DNA of 64,000 nt from Methyloferula stellata AR4. GTDB lineage: Bacteria; Pseudomonadota; Alphaproteobacteria; Rhizobiales; Beijerinckiaceae. Made by a program: the position numbers and the translations under genes. Numbering within the stretch: the stretch's first letter is position 1; each line of letters opens with the position of its first letter. This document shows, one piece after another, positions 1 through 8,342 of this stretch. The DNA lies in assembly GCF_000385335.1 (NCBI RefSeq), contig NZ_ARWA01000001.1:1690001-1754000 (forward strand), given 5' to 3'. The notes beneath the pieces are model-generated. The model saw only the letters and a program-made list of their open reading frames with translations, was not told the DNA's origin and ran no database searches.

Positions 1-427
1 CATTCCGGCCTGCGATCTCATAATTCGCATCGAGCGCCATCATGATCGCCGGCATGTCATTGCCGGGATCGCCATTGGCGGCATTGCCGCCGATCGTGCC
101 GCAGGCGCGCACTTGCGGATCGGCGATGACAAGCGCGGCCTCGCGCAGGATCGGAAGCGTTGCCGCGAGGAGATCCGAGGCGACGACCTCGGCTTGCGTC
201 GCCATCGCGCCGATCAGCATGCGTTCGCCGTCCTGACGGATGCCCTTGAGATCGGGAATGCCGCCCAAATCGACGAGGTGCTGAGGCGTTGCCATGCGAA
301 GCTTCATCATCGGGATGAGGCTGTGGCCGCCGGCCAGCGGCCGCGCATCGTCGCTGAGATCGGCGAGAAGAGTCGCGGCCTCGCTGATCGTCTTCGGCCG
401 GTAATAGGCGAATGAGCCCGGGATCAT
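1..427 (-). CDS. coxM: CO dehydrogenase medium (FAD) subunit CoxM, 3' end outside the window
   Basis: This is the N-terminal ~142 residues of the FAD-binding subunit of aerobic Mo-Cu carbon monoxide dehydrogenase, or of a close xanthine-dehydrogenase-family homologue. The subunit passes electrons from the CoxS iron-sulfur clusters to the respiratory chain. The reading begins MIPGSFAYYRPKTISEAATL and contains the FAD motifs typical of the family: AGGHSLIPMMKLR near residue 32 and TIGGNAANGDPGND near residue 115. The start at 427 is supported by GGAGG about 4 bases upstream. The gene runs off the left edge; coxS and coxL would be expected next. An MHYT-LytTR gene lies directly upstream, matching coxC-coxM order known in Oligotropha carboxidovorans. 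The large subunit, whose active-site loop separates true CO dehydrogenases from relatives, is not visible, so the substrate is inferred. Confidence 0.85.
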   Translation of the reverse strand, partial: MIPGSFAYYRPKTISEAATLLADLSDDARPLAGGHSLIPMMKLRMATPQHLVDLGGIPDLKGIRQDGERMLIGAMATQAEVVASDLLAATLPILREAALVIADPQVRACGTIGGNAANGDPGNDMPAIMMALDANYEIAGRN

Positions 428-567
428 GCGTTCCTCCGAAATCGTTCTTTTTATGATTTCGGATCATCGGCCGCTTCGCGGCGCAGCAACAATGGATTTT
501 GGCTTAGGGACGGGCAGGCAGCACCAATGACGGATTGGCTGCACGAATTGCGTCAATAATCTTGGCC

Positions 568-1863
568 TTATTCACGAACGGCGGACGGCGGCTCGCTTCG
601 TGCTGCACGAATATGGTCTGCGACGCGTCTTTGCAAAACGGAGAGACGCGCCCGCGCCACGGGTATGTCGCATTGCACCAAAGCGCCGGAGAGCTCGACA
701 ATGCCGTTTTCGCCGTGACGGCGGATGCTTTCGACATGTTCGATCGAGACAATATAACTGCGGTGGACTCTTATGAAGCTTTGCGGGTCGAGATTGGCTT
801 CGACGGCGCTGATCGGCAATTTGCAGAAGAATTCCTGCTGTCCGTCGGAAATATAAGTGTAATGCGCATTGGCCCGCACGGAGCGTATGTCGTCGACACG
901 CAGGTTTCGGGCTCGGCCTTCTTTTTCAACGGGAATCGCGTTCGCGAAGCGTTTACTGTCCGAGTTTTCGCCAGCCGCAGCGGGGGTATAACGCGCGCCG
1001 TCGACGTGCGGCATGCCGTGATCCGTGAATTCGCTTTCATCGGCTTTGGACCCGTCGGCGAACATAGGTTGGGACGCGGGACGCGCTTTATCTTCCCGGC
1101 TGTTCGCTCCGGCGCCGCGGTCGGGCACGACGGAGAGAAGAAAACCTCCCGAGACCGAGAAGGCGATGATGGCGACGATGATCGCGAGATTGTCGCGCGA
1201 CAAAGCCGGCGAGCCGCCCGTCGGCGGCGTGTCGCAGAGAGTGAATGTTGTCCCGGCCATGGCGGTATAGTGCATCCCGGACACGGCGATGCCGAGAACG
1301 ACGGCCGCGAGCCAGATCGGCAGCGGCCGCGTCGTGCGATTGAGCATCCAGAGCGCGACGCCGCTTGTGACAACGGCGATCAGGAAGGCAAAGAATATGG
1401 ATATGAAATTATAATCCAAAAAGGCGTTCGCGTGGACGGCATTCATGCCGATGTAATGCATGAGGCAAATGCCGGCACCCATGCCGAAGGCCCCGATCGT
1501 AATGCGCATCCATGGCGACCCAGGCAGGCTGACGGCGGCGACGCCGATGCCGACGACGATCACGCAGGTGAGAAAGGAGATCAGCGTCGGCAGGACCAGA
1601 AAATCGACGTCATGCGGCAATGACGCGGCCAGCATGCCGACGAAATGCATCGACCAGATGCCGACCGCGAGCGTGATGGCGGAGCCGGCCAGCAGCACTC
1701 TGCGGCTTGCGCCGGTCGCAGACCTCAAGCCGTCCGCGAGCTGCAGACCGACATAGCCGCCTTGGACGGCCATCACGACCGATAGGGCCACGAGCCATGG
1801 TTCGTGCGTTACCCCAATGGCTTCCTCCCAAATTTTGCGAGAGCTTTTGCTCTTCTGACTCAT
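568..1863 (-). CDS. coxC: MHYT-domain membrane sensor with C-terminal LytTR DNA-binding domain (CoxC-like)
   Basis: A 431-residue membrane-bound one-protein regulator. The N-terminal ~260 residues hold about seven hydrophobic segments with three MHYT-type motifs (MHFVGML, MHYIGMN, MHYTAMA); in this family they are proposed to bind metal and sense CO, O2 or NO. After a polar linker, residues ~330-420 form a LytTR DNA-binding domain (HAYTYISDGQQEFF, then FIRVHRSYIVS). This architecture is that of CoxC/CoxH in Oligotropha, and the position 141 bp upstream of coxM fits coxC. The start is uncertain: ATG at 1863 lacks a clear ribosome binding site, whereas a GGGAGGA lies near codon 12, just before an ATT codon. 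Sensing of CO is inference from the family and the neighbour. Confidence 0.85.
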   Translation of the reverse strand: MSQKSKSSRKIWEEAIGVTHEPWLVALSVVMAVQGGYVGLQLADGLRSATGASRRVLLAGSAITLAVGIWSMHFVGMLAASLPHDVDFLVLPTLISFLTCVIVVGIGVAAVSLPGSPWMRITIGAFGMGAGICLMHYIGMNAVHANAFLDYNFISIFFAFLIAVVTSGVALWMLNRTTRPLPIWLAAVVLGIAVSGMHYTAMAGTTFTLCDTPPTGGSPALSRDNLAIIVAIIAFSVSGGFLLSVVPDRGAGANSREDKARPASQPMFADGSKADESEFTDHGMPHVDGARYTPAAAGENSDSKRFANAIPVEKEGRARNLRVDDIRSVRANAHYTYISDGQQEFFCKLPISAVEANLDPQSFIRVHRSYIVSIEHVESIRRHGENGIVELSGALVQCDIPVARARLSVLQRRVADHIRAARSEPPSAVRE

Positions 1864-2571
1864 TGGTACATGGTTGTACGCCGAATCGATGCGGCGTCTT
1901 CTTTATGCGTCGGCCATGTCATTGTGCATGACCAAGACCAAAATGCGCAGCTTCCACCAGCAAACGTCAAGCTGCCGATCGGACGATGCAACAGTATGGC
2001 GTCTAAATCGGCGCGTTTTCTTTTAAACCAATCCGGCGTCATACCGATTGGTAAATATTTTTCCTAACGTGTCTGCGCAGGTGATATACGTCGGTCCTAT
2101 GGGAAGCTGACGCAGGTTTTCCGCAAGTTGCGATCCTCGCAAACCGCATCCCCAACCCAGGCTTGATGCAACGCGGCATCGCGTGAAAGCGGCTTGCAGC
2201 GAAGCTGAATCGCGCGAGACACATGCCGCCATTCATGAAGCACAATCGACCAAGCACGCAGTTCGTGCGGCGATACTCCCACTTGGTGCGCATCCGCCGT
2301 TCATAAATCAAAACACATTGTTACTGCGGCGCGAAGCGGCGGATGATCGGCCCTGACACAATAAAGTTGCGGAGGACGGCATAAGGCCGGGCAGGGATGA
2401 CACTTGCCAGGGCCGGCTGCGAATAACGCATCGATATGCACGGAACTGAAACACGGATTTCACGAGGAGAAGTCCGAGACGGCTGCTGCCTGGCTCAAAG
2501 TCTAAAAGAAAGAACCGCACGCGAAGCACTTTGACATCGAGGCCGGGCATTGAACCAGGGAGGGGGCTCCA
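1864..2571. other. 708-bp intergenic region between divergent coxC and sphA-like genes
   Basis: No convincing gene is seen. Several overlapping short frames on the minus strand (about 2023-2311) lack ribosome binding sites and family-like composition. The stretch must hold the promoters of the divergent coxC and SphA-like genes. A strong ribosome binding site (AGGGAGGGGG) closes it just before 2572. No clear sigma54 -24/-12 element was found. Confidence 0.5.
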
Positions 2572-3498
2572 ATGTCGAAAGTAAGTAACCATTTCACTGC
2601 CATCAAATACGCGAGTTTGACGATCGGGGTAGCGCTTGCCATCATGATGGAAAGTGCTTCCGCGACGCCGGTCAATCCGCCCGGCTGGACGGCCGGACTG
2701 CAGCTCGGCGCGCCTTTGCCGCAGGGCCTCTATTTCGTCGATACGGGCACCTATTTCGAGCGGTCGAACTCAGCCTTCGGCTCGCCGAAGATCGATGCGG
2801 TCATCAATCTGCCGGTCATGATCTGGTCGACGCCCGCGACATTGCTCGGCGGCAGGCTCGAACTTATCGCGACGATCCCGGAAATCGGCGTTGGCATCAA
2901 TCCCAACTCACCCGCCGGTTCGAGCTGGCATCGCGACATATATAATTACGCCGGTCTCGCTGGCCTCGCCTGGGATCTCGGCGGCGGCTGGAGCGTCGCC
3001 GATCATGTCGGCTTCTTCGGTCCGGTCGATACGGATGTCGGCAATAATGTCGGCATCGGCGGGAATTTCTGGACCTTCGTCGAATCGGCATCGGTCGCCT
3101 ATAATCACGACGGTTGGGCCTTAAGCGCCAATTTCTTCTACGGTCACAGCTTCAACGACAACAACACAGGCATCCATACGCAGCCCGACTCGGCGCAGGT
3201 CGACTTCGCCGCGACGAAACATATCGACAAATGGGAAGTCGGACTTGTCGGCTATGGCTCGACCGATCTCGGCGGCGCCGCGCGGGATATGGACGCTTTT
3301 GGCTTCGCCCATCCGCAGCAGCAATTCGCGCTCGGCGGACTCGTCGGCTATAATTTCGGATCGGTGATCACACAATTTTACGTGACCCGCGATGTCGCCG
3401 AACGGAATTACACCGGCTATGACACGCGGTTCTGGGGCCGCCTCGTCGTGCCTTTGTGGGCGCCGTCCGCGCCGGCACCGCTCGTCGCGAAATATTGA
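2572..3498 (+). CDS. SphA / phenol-MetA-type outer membrane beta-barrel protein
   Basis: A 308-residue exported protein. The first ~32 residues form a Sec signal peptide ending near ESASA-TP. The rest alternates short amphipathic strands ending in aromatic residues, with Gly-rich turns (for example GLAGLAWDLGGGWSVADHVG, later FALGGLVGYNFGSVITQFYV), as expected for an outer-membrane beta-barrel of the SphA/MetA-pathway phenol-degradation family. Such proteins are thought to act as channels for hydrophobic or aromatic compounds; the substrate cannot be told here. The start is fixed by AGGGAGGGGG upstream. It is divergent from the cox genes and precedes the molybdopterin-binding gene by ~105 bp, so a link to CO or Mo-enzyme metabolism is possible but unproven. 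Confidence 0.7.
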   Translation: MSKVSNHFTAIKYASLTIGVALAIMMESASATPVNPPGWTAGLQLGAPLPQGLYFVDTGTYFERSNSAFGSPKIDAVINLPVMIWSTPATLLGGRLELIATIPEIGVGINPNSPAGSSWHRDIYNYAGLAGLAWDLGGGWSVADHVGFFGPVDTDVGNNVGIGGNFWTFVESASVAYNHDGWALSANFFYGHSFNDNNTGIHTQPDSAQVDFAATKHIDKWEVGLVGYGSTDLGGAARDMDAFGFAHPQQQFALGGLVGYNFGSVITQFYVTRDVAERNYTGYDTRFWGRLVVPLWAPSAPAPLVAKY

Positions 3499-3603
3499 AG
3501 GCCTCAGCCTTTGGTATGTCCGCTCTAGCGAATGGCTTGGCGGGCACCAGATTTAAAAAAGCCAAAGCCTTTGGATCGTGCGCGGCATGGAGGACTTCGC
3601 CTT

Positions 3604-4620
3604 ATGAAATTCGGTCCCGTTCCCGTCGAGAAAAGCCTGGGCGGCATCGTCGCCCATGGCGTGCGCTACAAAGGCCTCGTTCTCAAGAAAGGCGAGATCA
3701 TAGAGCTGGACCATATCGGTGCTTTGAAGGCAGTCGGCTTCGACAAGATCGTCGTCGCGGAACTGGAACAAGGCGACATCGAGGAAAATGCCGCGGCCTT
3801 GGCGCTGGCTAAGGCGGTCGCAGGGGACAATCTCACGCTCGAGGCTCCGGCCACCGGCCGGGTGAATATCTACGCCATGCAGGATGGCGTCTTCGGCTTG
3901 GATGAAGCCTTCGCCAACCGCGTCAACGATGTGGACGAGCGTATCACTCTGGCGACGCTTCCGCCGATGCAGCCTGTCGTTGCCGGCGATATGGTCGCGA
4001 CCGTCAAGATCATCCCTTTCTCGGTGCCGGAGGATGCATTGGCTTGCGCAATCGATGCGGCGCAGGGAGCGAAGCTCGCGGTCTCCGCTTATCGGCCGCT
4101 GCGCATTGGCGTCGTCTCGACCTTGCTGCCTGGCCTGAAGGCGAGCGTGGTGGAGAAGACATTGAACGTGCTCGCCGAGCGCATTGCCATGACGCCGGCC
4201 AAGATCGTCGGCAGCGAACGTGTGATGCACGATGTTCCCGCGCTCGCGCAAGCGATCGCTGCCATTGCGCCTTTAAGCGATATAATCATCATCTTTGGCG
4301 CTTCGGCGATCACCGACCGGCGCGATGTGATCCCGGCCGCGATCGAACAGAGCGGCGGCCGCATTGTTCACTTTGGCATGCCTGTCGATCCTGGCAATCT
4401 CCTGCTTCTCGGGCAGTTGCAAGACGGCACATGCGTGATTGGAGCGCCCGGCTGCGCGCGATCTCCCAAGGAGAGCGGCTTCGACTGGGTGTTGCAACGC
4501 ATGCTCGCCGGGTTGAACGTCACCAGCGCCGACATCAAACGCATGGGTGCAGGAGGGCTGCTGATCGAGAATGCCGGACGCGCGCGGCAACCGGCAAGCC
4601 ATTTACTGGAAGCCGGTTAG
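3604..4620 (+). CDS. Molybdopterin-binding (MoCF-type) protein, stand-alone
   Basis: A 338-residue cytoplasmic protein of the molybdopterin-binding family found with CO or xanthine dehydrogenase genes. It starts MKFGPVPVEKSLGGIVAHGV, the usual N-terminus, and carries the MoCF-like core around residues 170-300 (RIGVVSTLLPG, SDIIIIFGASAITDRRDVIP, FGMPVDPGNLLLLGQL, GAPGCARSPKESGFDWVL). Relatives in Hyphomicrobiales are often fused to a C-terminal MobA/MocA-like nucleotidyltransferase that makes the cytosine dinucleotide cofactor. Here the protein ends soon after the molybdopterin part, so the transferase half is absent. The start at 3604 has GGAGG upstream. Its likely role is cofactor maturation for the adjacent CO dehydrogenase. 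Confidence 0.75.
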   Translation: MKFGPVPVEKSLGGIVAHGVRYKGLVLKKGEIIELDHIGALKAVGFDKIVVAELEQGDIEENAAALALAKAVAGDNLTLEAPATGRVNIYAMQDGVFGLDEAFANRVNDVDERITLATLPPMQPVVAGDMVATVKIIPFSVPEDALACAIDAAQGAKLAVSAYRPLRIGVVSTLLPGLKASVVEKTLNVLAERIAMTPAKIVGSERVMHDVPALAQAIAAIAPLSDIIIIFGASAITDRRDVIPAAIEQSGGRIVHFGMPVDPGNLLLLGQLQDGTCVIGAPGCARSPKESGFDWVLQRMLAGLNVTSADIKRMGAGGLLIENAGRARQPASHLLEAG

Positions 4621-4656
4621 GGCTTGCTTGGGGTCGACAGCGGGCACCCGGCCTTT

Positions 4657-5139
4657 TCATTCCTCCTTGAAGCCATATTCCGGAAGCCCTTGTTCGGCTC
4701 CGTAATATTTATAGGGCAGGAATTTACCGCTCATCGTGAACTTCACGCGATCGCCCTTCGGATTGGGCAAGCGCTCCATCTGCATATCGAAATCGATCGC
4801 CGACATGATGCCGTCGCCGAACTCTTCTTCGATGAGCGCCTTCCAGGCGGGGCCGTTGACCATTACGAGCTCATAGAAGCGATAGATCAGCGGATCCGTC
4901 GGCGGCATAGGCATGCCGCGATAGGGGACTTCGTTCAGCATGCGCTCCTCGCTCTGGTCGAGGCCGAAGAGCGCGGCGGCCTTGGCCGCGAGCGGCTTCA
5001 CCAGTTTCATCTGTCCAAGGAGAGCGCCGACGACGAGGACTTCGGATACGCCGCCGATCTCGTTGATGATGTGTTTCCAGGTCCAGCCCTTGGCGCGCTT
5101 GATGTCGAGGATCTTTTCGGTCAGTTGCTCGCGGGTCAT
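4657..5139 (-). CDS. cynS: Cyanate hydratase (cyanase)
   Basis: Catalyses bicarbonate-dependent breakdown of cyanate to ammonia and CO2. The protein is 160 residues, the usual family length. An N-terminal helical DNA-binding-like domain (LTEKILDIKRAKGWTWKHI) is followed by the conserved cyanase domain with the catalytic triad Arg87, Glu90 (YRFYE) and Ser113 (IMSAIDF); the spacing between them is the same as Arg96/Glu99/Ser122 of E. coli. GGAGG lies 5 bases before the ATG at 5139; a GTG two codons earlier overlaps that ribosome binding site and is rejected. It is the last gene of the cynABD transporter operon, 20 bp after the ATPase gene, so imported cyanate would be detoxified and used as nitrogen. 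Confidence 0.95.
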   Translation of the reverse strand: MTREQLTEKILDIKRAKGWTWKHIINEIGGVSEVLVVGALLGQMKLVKPLAAKAAALFGLDQSEERMLNEVPYRGMPMPPTDPLIYRFYELVMVNGPAWKALIEEEFGDGIMSAIDFDMQMERLPNPKGDRVKFTMSGKFLPYKYYGAEQGLPEYGFKEE

Positions 5140-5159
5140 TTTCACCTCCAGTGATAGAT

Positions 5160-6062
5160 CTAAATTTGAGCAAACCTATGCGGCTCGGCGTGGTCGATCA
5201 TGACCGGCCGCGGCGGCGAGACGGGATCGACGAGCGGCGGGTGCCGACGGTCGTAATCCGCCGGTATAGCTTCTTCGAAATTGCGCGACCGCGCGACGAG
5301 AAAATCGATCAGATGATTGCGCAGTGCGTAAAAATGCGGGTGTTTGTGGATCTCATGCCTTTGCCGGTCGCGCGGCAGATTGTTTTGGACCACCTCCGCG
5401 ATCATTGCCTTCGGCCCGTTCGTCATGAGCACGATCTTATCGGCGAGAAAGATCGCCTCATCCACATCATGCGTGATCATGAAGACGGTCTGGCCCGTCT
5501 GGAGGCAGATGCGGCGGACTTCATCCTGGAGGGTGCCGCGCGAAAGCGCATCGAGCGCCGAGAAGGGTTCGTCCATCAGCATGATCTTCGGTTGGATGGC
5601 GAGCGCCCGCGCTATGCCGACCCTTTGTTTCATGCCGCCGGAGAGTTCGGCCGGGCGCTTCCCGCCGCTGCCCGAAAGGCCGACGAGCGCGATGAACTCT
5701 TCTGCATGGGCGCGGATTTTGGCGCGTGACCATTGCCGCCAGCGCGAGGCGACGGCATAGGTGACGTTGCCCAGTACGCTGCGCCAGGGAAGCAAGGCAT
5801 GGCTTTGGAAAATGACGGCCCGGTCGAGCGACGGGCCGTCGATCTCGCTGCCGTCGACGATGACGACTCCGTCGTCCGGCCGGTCGAGTCCGGCCAGAAT
5901 GTTGAGGAGGCTCGTCTTGCCGCAGCCGGAATGGCCGATGACGCAGACGAACTCGCCGCGCGCCATGGAGAACCAGAGATCTTCGAAGACCGTGGTCTTG
6001 TTCCCGTCGGCACCGGAAAAGCGGCGGCTTACGCTTTCGAAGGAGATGAATTTGTCCTGCAA
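5160..6062 (-). CDS. cynD: ABC transporter ATP-binding subunit, nitrate/cyanate type (CynD/NrtD-like)
   Basis: A 300-residue ATPase that energises the adjacent permease. It shows Walker [11 protein letters not shown]-loop, signature LSGGMKQR, Walker [13 protein letters not shown] and the switch His in MITHDVDEA. The C-terminal ~60 residues are a family-typical extension. I place the start at TTG 6062, five codons before [11 protein letters not shown], because the upstream frame runs into the permease gene, and GGAG (within the permease stop region) is well spaced before it. Four bases separate the permease stop from this start. The cyanate assignment comes from the terminal cynS; nitrate, bicarbonate or taurine-type ligands are the alternatives in this ABC family. 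Confidence 0.85.
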   Translation of the reverse strand: MQDKFISFESVSRRFSGADGNKTTVFEDLWFSMARGEFVCVIGHSGCGKTSLLNILAGLDRPDDGVVIVDGSEIDGPSLDRAVIFQSHALLPWRSVLGNVTYAVASRWRQWSRAKIRAHAEEFIALVGLSGSGGKRPAELSGGMKQRVGIARALAIQPKIMLMDEPFSALDALSRGTLQDEVRRICLQTGQTVFMITHDVDEAIFLADKIVLMTNGPKAMIAEVVQNNLPRDRQRHEIHKHPHFYALRNHLIDFLVARSRNFEEAIPADYDRRHPPLVDPVSPPRPVMIDHAEPHRFAQI

Positions 6063-6066
6063 GGAC

Positions 6067-6906
6067 TTACTCCGGATAGGTGACTGCGCGAGCGGCGCGC
6101 GCGAGCAGAAGATCGAGCAGCATTCCGACAATGCCGATGATGAGGATTGCGACGATGACACTGGTGATCGAGAGATTGTTCCATTCGTTCCAGACGAAAT
6201 AGCCGATGCCAGTGCCCCCCACGAGCATCTCCGCCGCGACGATCACGAGCCATGCGATGCCGATCGAAATCCGCATGCCCGTCACGATCGTCGGCGCGGC
6301 GGCCGGCAGAATAATCGTGAAGGCACGCCGCAAGGGACCGACTTCGAGCGTCCGTGCGACATTGAGCCATTCCTTGCGCACGCTGGCAACGCCGAAGGCG
6401 GTATTGATGAGCATCGGCCAGAGCGAACAAATGAAGATGACGAAAATCGACGAAGCTCCGGAATCCTTGATGACATAGAGCGCGAGCGGCATCCAGGCGA
6501 GCGGCGAGATGGGTTTCAGGATCTGGATATAGGGCTGGAGCGCGCGGCTCGCGAGTGGCGACATGCCGATCAGGAAGCCGATCGGAATAGCGACAAGCAC
6601 CGCCGCGAGATAGCCGAGCCCCACACGCCAGATCGAATAAGAGATCTGAATACCGATGCCCTTGTCGTTTGGACCGCGATCGTAGAAAGGGTCGCGCAGA
6701 TCGGCGACGAGTTTGGCGCCGACCTCAAGCGGGCTCGGAATGGCCGATTTGCCTTGTGTCGCCGAAACGCCCATCAGCTTCGCATATTCCGGATCGAGCT
6801 TCTGCGTGGGCCCTGTGCCCGACGTCGCGAGCTGCCAGCCGCACAGCAAGACGAACAGCAAAAAGGTCGAGAGCACCGCGGCTCGCATATTGAGCGAAAG
6901 GCGCAT
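6067..6906 (-). CDS. cynB: ABC transporter permease, nitrate/cyanate type (CynB/NrtB-like)
   Basis: A 279-residue inner-membrane permease of the NrtB/SsuC (BPD_transp_1) family. It begins with a short cytoplasmic stretch and a first membrane span ([19 protein letters not shown]), then about five further spans. The family EAA loop sits around residues 175-200 ([20 protein letters not shown]... [15 protein letters not shown]). AAGGAGC ends just before the ATG at 6906, inside the last codons of the binding-protein gene, so translation is coupled. It should form the channel for cyanate or nitrate-like anions with the neighbouring ATPase and binding protein. Confidence 0.87.
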   Translation of the reverse strand: MRLSLNMRAAVLSTFLLFVLLCGWQLATSGTGPTQKLDPEYAKLMGVSATQGKSAIPSPLEVGAKLVADLRDPFYDRGPNDKGIGIQISYSIWRVGLGYLAAVLVAIPIGFLIGMSPLASRALQPYIQILKPISPLAWMPLALYVIKDSGASSIFVIFICSLWPMLINTAFGVASVRKEWLNVARTLEVGPLRRAFTIILPAAAPTIVTGMRISIGIAWLVIVAAEMLVGGTGIGYFVWNEWNNLSITSVIVAILIIGIVGMLLDLLLARAARAVTYPE

Positions 6907-6907
6907 G

Positions 6908-8290
6908 TCAGCTCCTTTTGATAGCGAAACTCGCCGCATATTCGGCGGCTTTGGCCGGATCAAAGGGCTTGCCCATGACGGAAAAGCTCTTCGACGTCGC
7001 GACCGGCGGGGTCAACCCGGCGTCTTTCATGGCCTTGGAGGCATCCGTGGCGAGAAACACCTCGCGCGCGACCCTCTGATAGTCGATGTCTTCCTTGATC
7101 TGGCCCCAGCGCTTCATTTGCGTGAGAATCCAGACTGCGAAACTTTCCCAAGGGAAAGGATCGAAGGTGACCCGATTGGGATCGACCTTCACATTGCCGA
7201 GCCCATCGGCGTAGGTTCCGGTCAGACATTGTTCGAGCACGGTAACCGGCATGTTGATGTAATTGGCCGGCGCGATCGCCGCCGCGATCTCCTTGCGGTT
7301 CTCCGGTTTCGAGGCATAAGCGGCGGCGCCGACAATCGCGCGGAGCAAGGCTGCATAACTGTTTGGCATCTCTGTCACGAATTCGCGGCTCACCGCGAAG
7401 GCGCAGCAGGGATGTCCGTCCCATATTTCCTTTGAGAGAAGATGAATGAAGCCGATGCCGTCATAGACGGCGCGCTGCACGAGATTGTCGGGCGCGAGGA
7501 AGCCGTCGATATTATCGGCCCGCATATTGGCGACCATATCCGGCGGCGGGAGAACACGCAGTTGGACATCGGTGTCGGGGTCGATCCCATGTTCGGCGAG
7601 ATAATAGCGCAGCAGATAATTATGGTTCGAATAGTTGAAGGGGATGGCGAATTTGAATCCCTTCCAATCCTTCGGATCGCGCCGGTCTTTATGTTTCATG
7701 GCGAGGCAGATGGCCTGGCCGTTGAGATTTTCGATCGCCGGAACGAGGAAGGGGCTCGCCGTCGAACCGAGGCCGAGAGAAATCGCTATCGGCATGGGTG
7801 CGAGCATATGCGCGGCGTCATATTCCTTATCGAGCGATTTGTCGCGAACCACAGCCCACCCGGCCGTCTTGATCAACTCCACATCAAGGCCCTGCTTCGC
7901 ATAAAACCCGAGCGGCGACCCCATGATGATCGGCGTCGCGCAGGTGATCGGCAGAAAGCCGATCTTGAGCGAGGTCTTTTCAAGCTTGCCGGGCTCGGCA
8001 AAGACTTCCGTGGCGGTGCCCAAGGGAAAGGCTGCGGCTATGGCGGCCGACGCGGCGGTGCTCCCCACGCTTTTCAAAAAAGCCCGGCGCATCCGATCGT
8101 GCGGGAACATGGCCCGCATCACCGCGGCTTCCACGATCCGGCGCAAGGCCTTTTCTTCGCTGCCCGCGACGGCGTCCACGGCTTCGGCCTTAAAGGCGGC
8201 CTGATGCTCGGCTTCGTTTGAATGGGCGCCGCAAGAACATGTCTTTCGCAGTCGAAAGCGGGAATCGAAAGGATCGGAGAAAATCGACAT
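6908..8290 (-). CDS. cynA: CmpA/NrtA-family ABC substrate-binding protein with Tat signal (CynA-like)
   Basis: A 460-residue periplasmic solute-binding protein. Residues 1-65 are a cytoplasmic extension with a CSCG motif (residues 18-21) and EAEH, seen in proteobacterial NrtA relatives. A twin-arginine signal follows (RRAFLKSVG from residue 68), so it is exported folded. The mature part is of the nitrate/bicarbonate/cyanate-binding type (IGFLPITCATPIIMGSPLGF, EYDAAHMLAPMPIAISLG). ATG 8290 is chosen; the preceding TTG at 8293 is equally spaced from GGAG and possible. Its stop is two bases before the permease start. The ligand is inferred to be cyanate from cynS at the end of the operon. Confidence 0.87.
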   Translation of the reverse strand: MSIFSDPFDSRFRLRKTCSCGAHSNEAEHQAAFKAEAVDAVAGSEEKALRRIVEAAVMRAMFPHDRMRRAFLKSVGSTAASAAIAAAFPLGTATEVFAEPGKLEKTSLKIGFLPITCATPIIMGSPLGFYAKQGLDVELIKTAGWAVVRDKSLDKEYDAAHMLAPMPIAISLGLGSTASPFLVPAIENLNGQAICLAMKHKDRRDPKDWKGFKFAIPFNYSNHNYLLRYYLAEHGIDPDTDVQLRVLPPPDMVANMRADNIDGFLAPDNLVQRAVYDGIGFIHLLSKEIWDGHPCCAFAVSREFVTEMPNSYAALLRAIVGAAAYASKPENRKEIAAAIAPANYINMPVTVLEQCLTGTYADGLGNVKVDPNRVTFDPFPWESFAVWILTQMKRWGQIKEDIDYQRVAREVFLATDASKAMKDAGLTPPVATSKSFSVMGKPFDPAKAAEYAASFAIKRS

Positions 8291-8342
8291 CAATAGGACT
8301 CCACGATCGGCCGGCTCGCGGCGGCGACAAGCGAATGAATGT

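Noticed and set aside
535-1623. 362-codon open frame on the plus strand
   Set aside because: Antisense to the MHYT-LytTR gene; its Asp/Arg-rich second half is not protein-like.
2023-2311. Overlapping short minus-strand frames between coxC and the SphA-like gene
   Set aside because: No ribosome binding sites, no recognisable domains, and two frames compete over the same DNA.
2533-2571. TTGACA box just before the SphA-like gene considered as its -35
   Set aside because: No -10 element at a workable distance, and it lies too close to the ribosome binding site.
5761-6921. 386-codon open frame on the plus strand
   Set aside because: Antisense to the cyn ABC transporter genes, and highly charged without domains.
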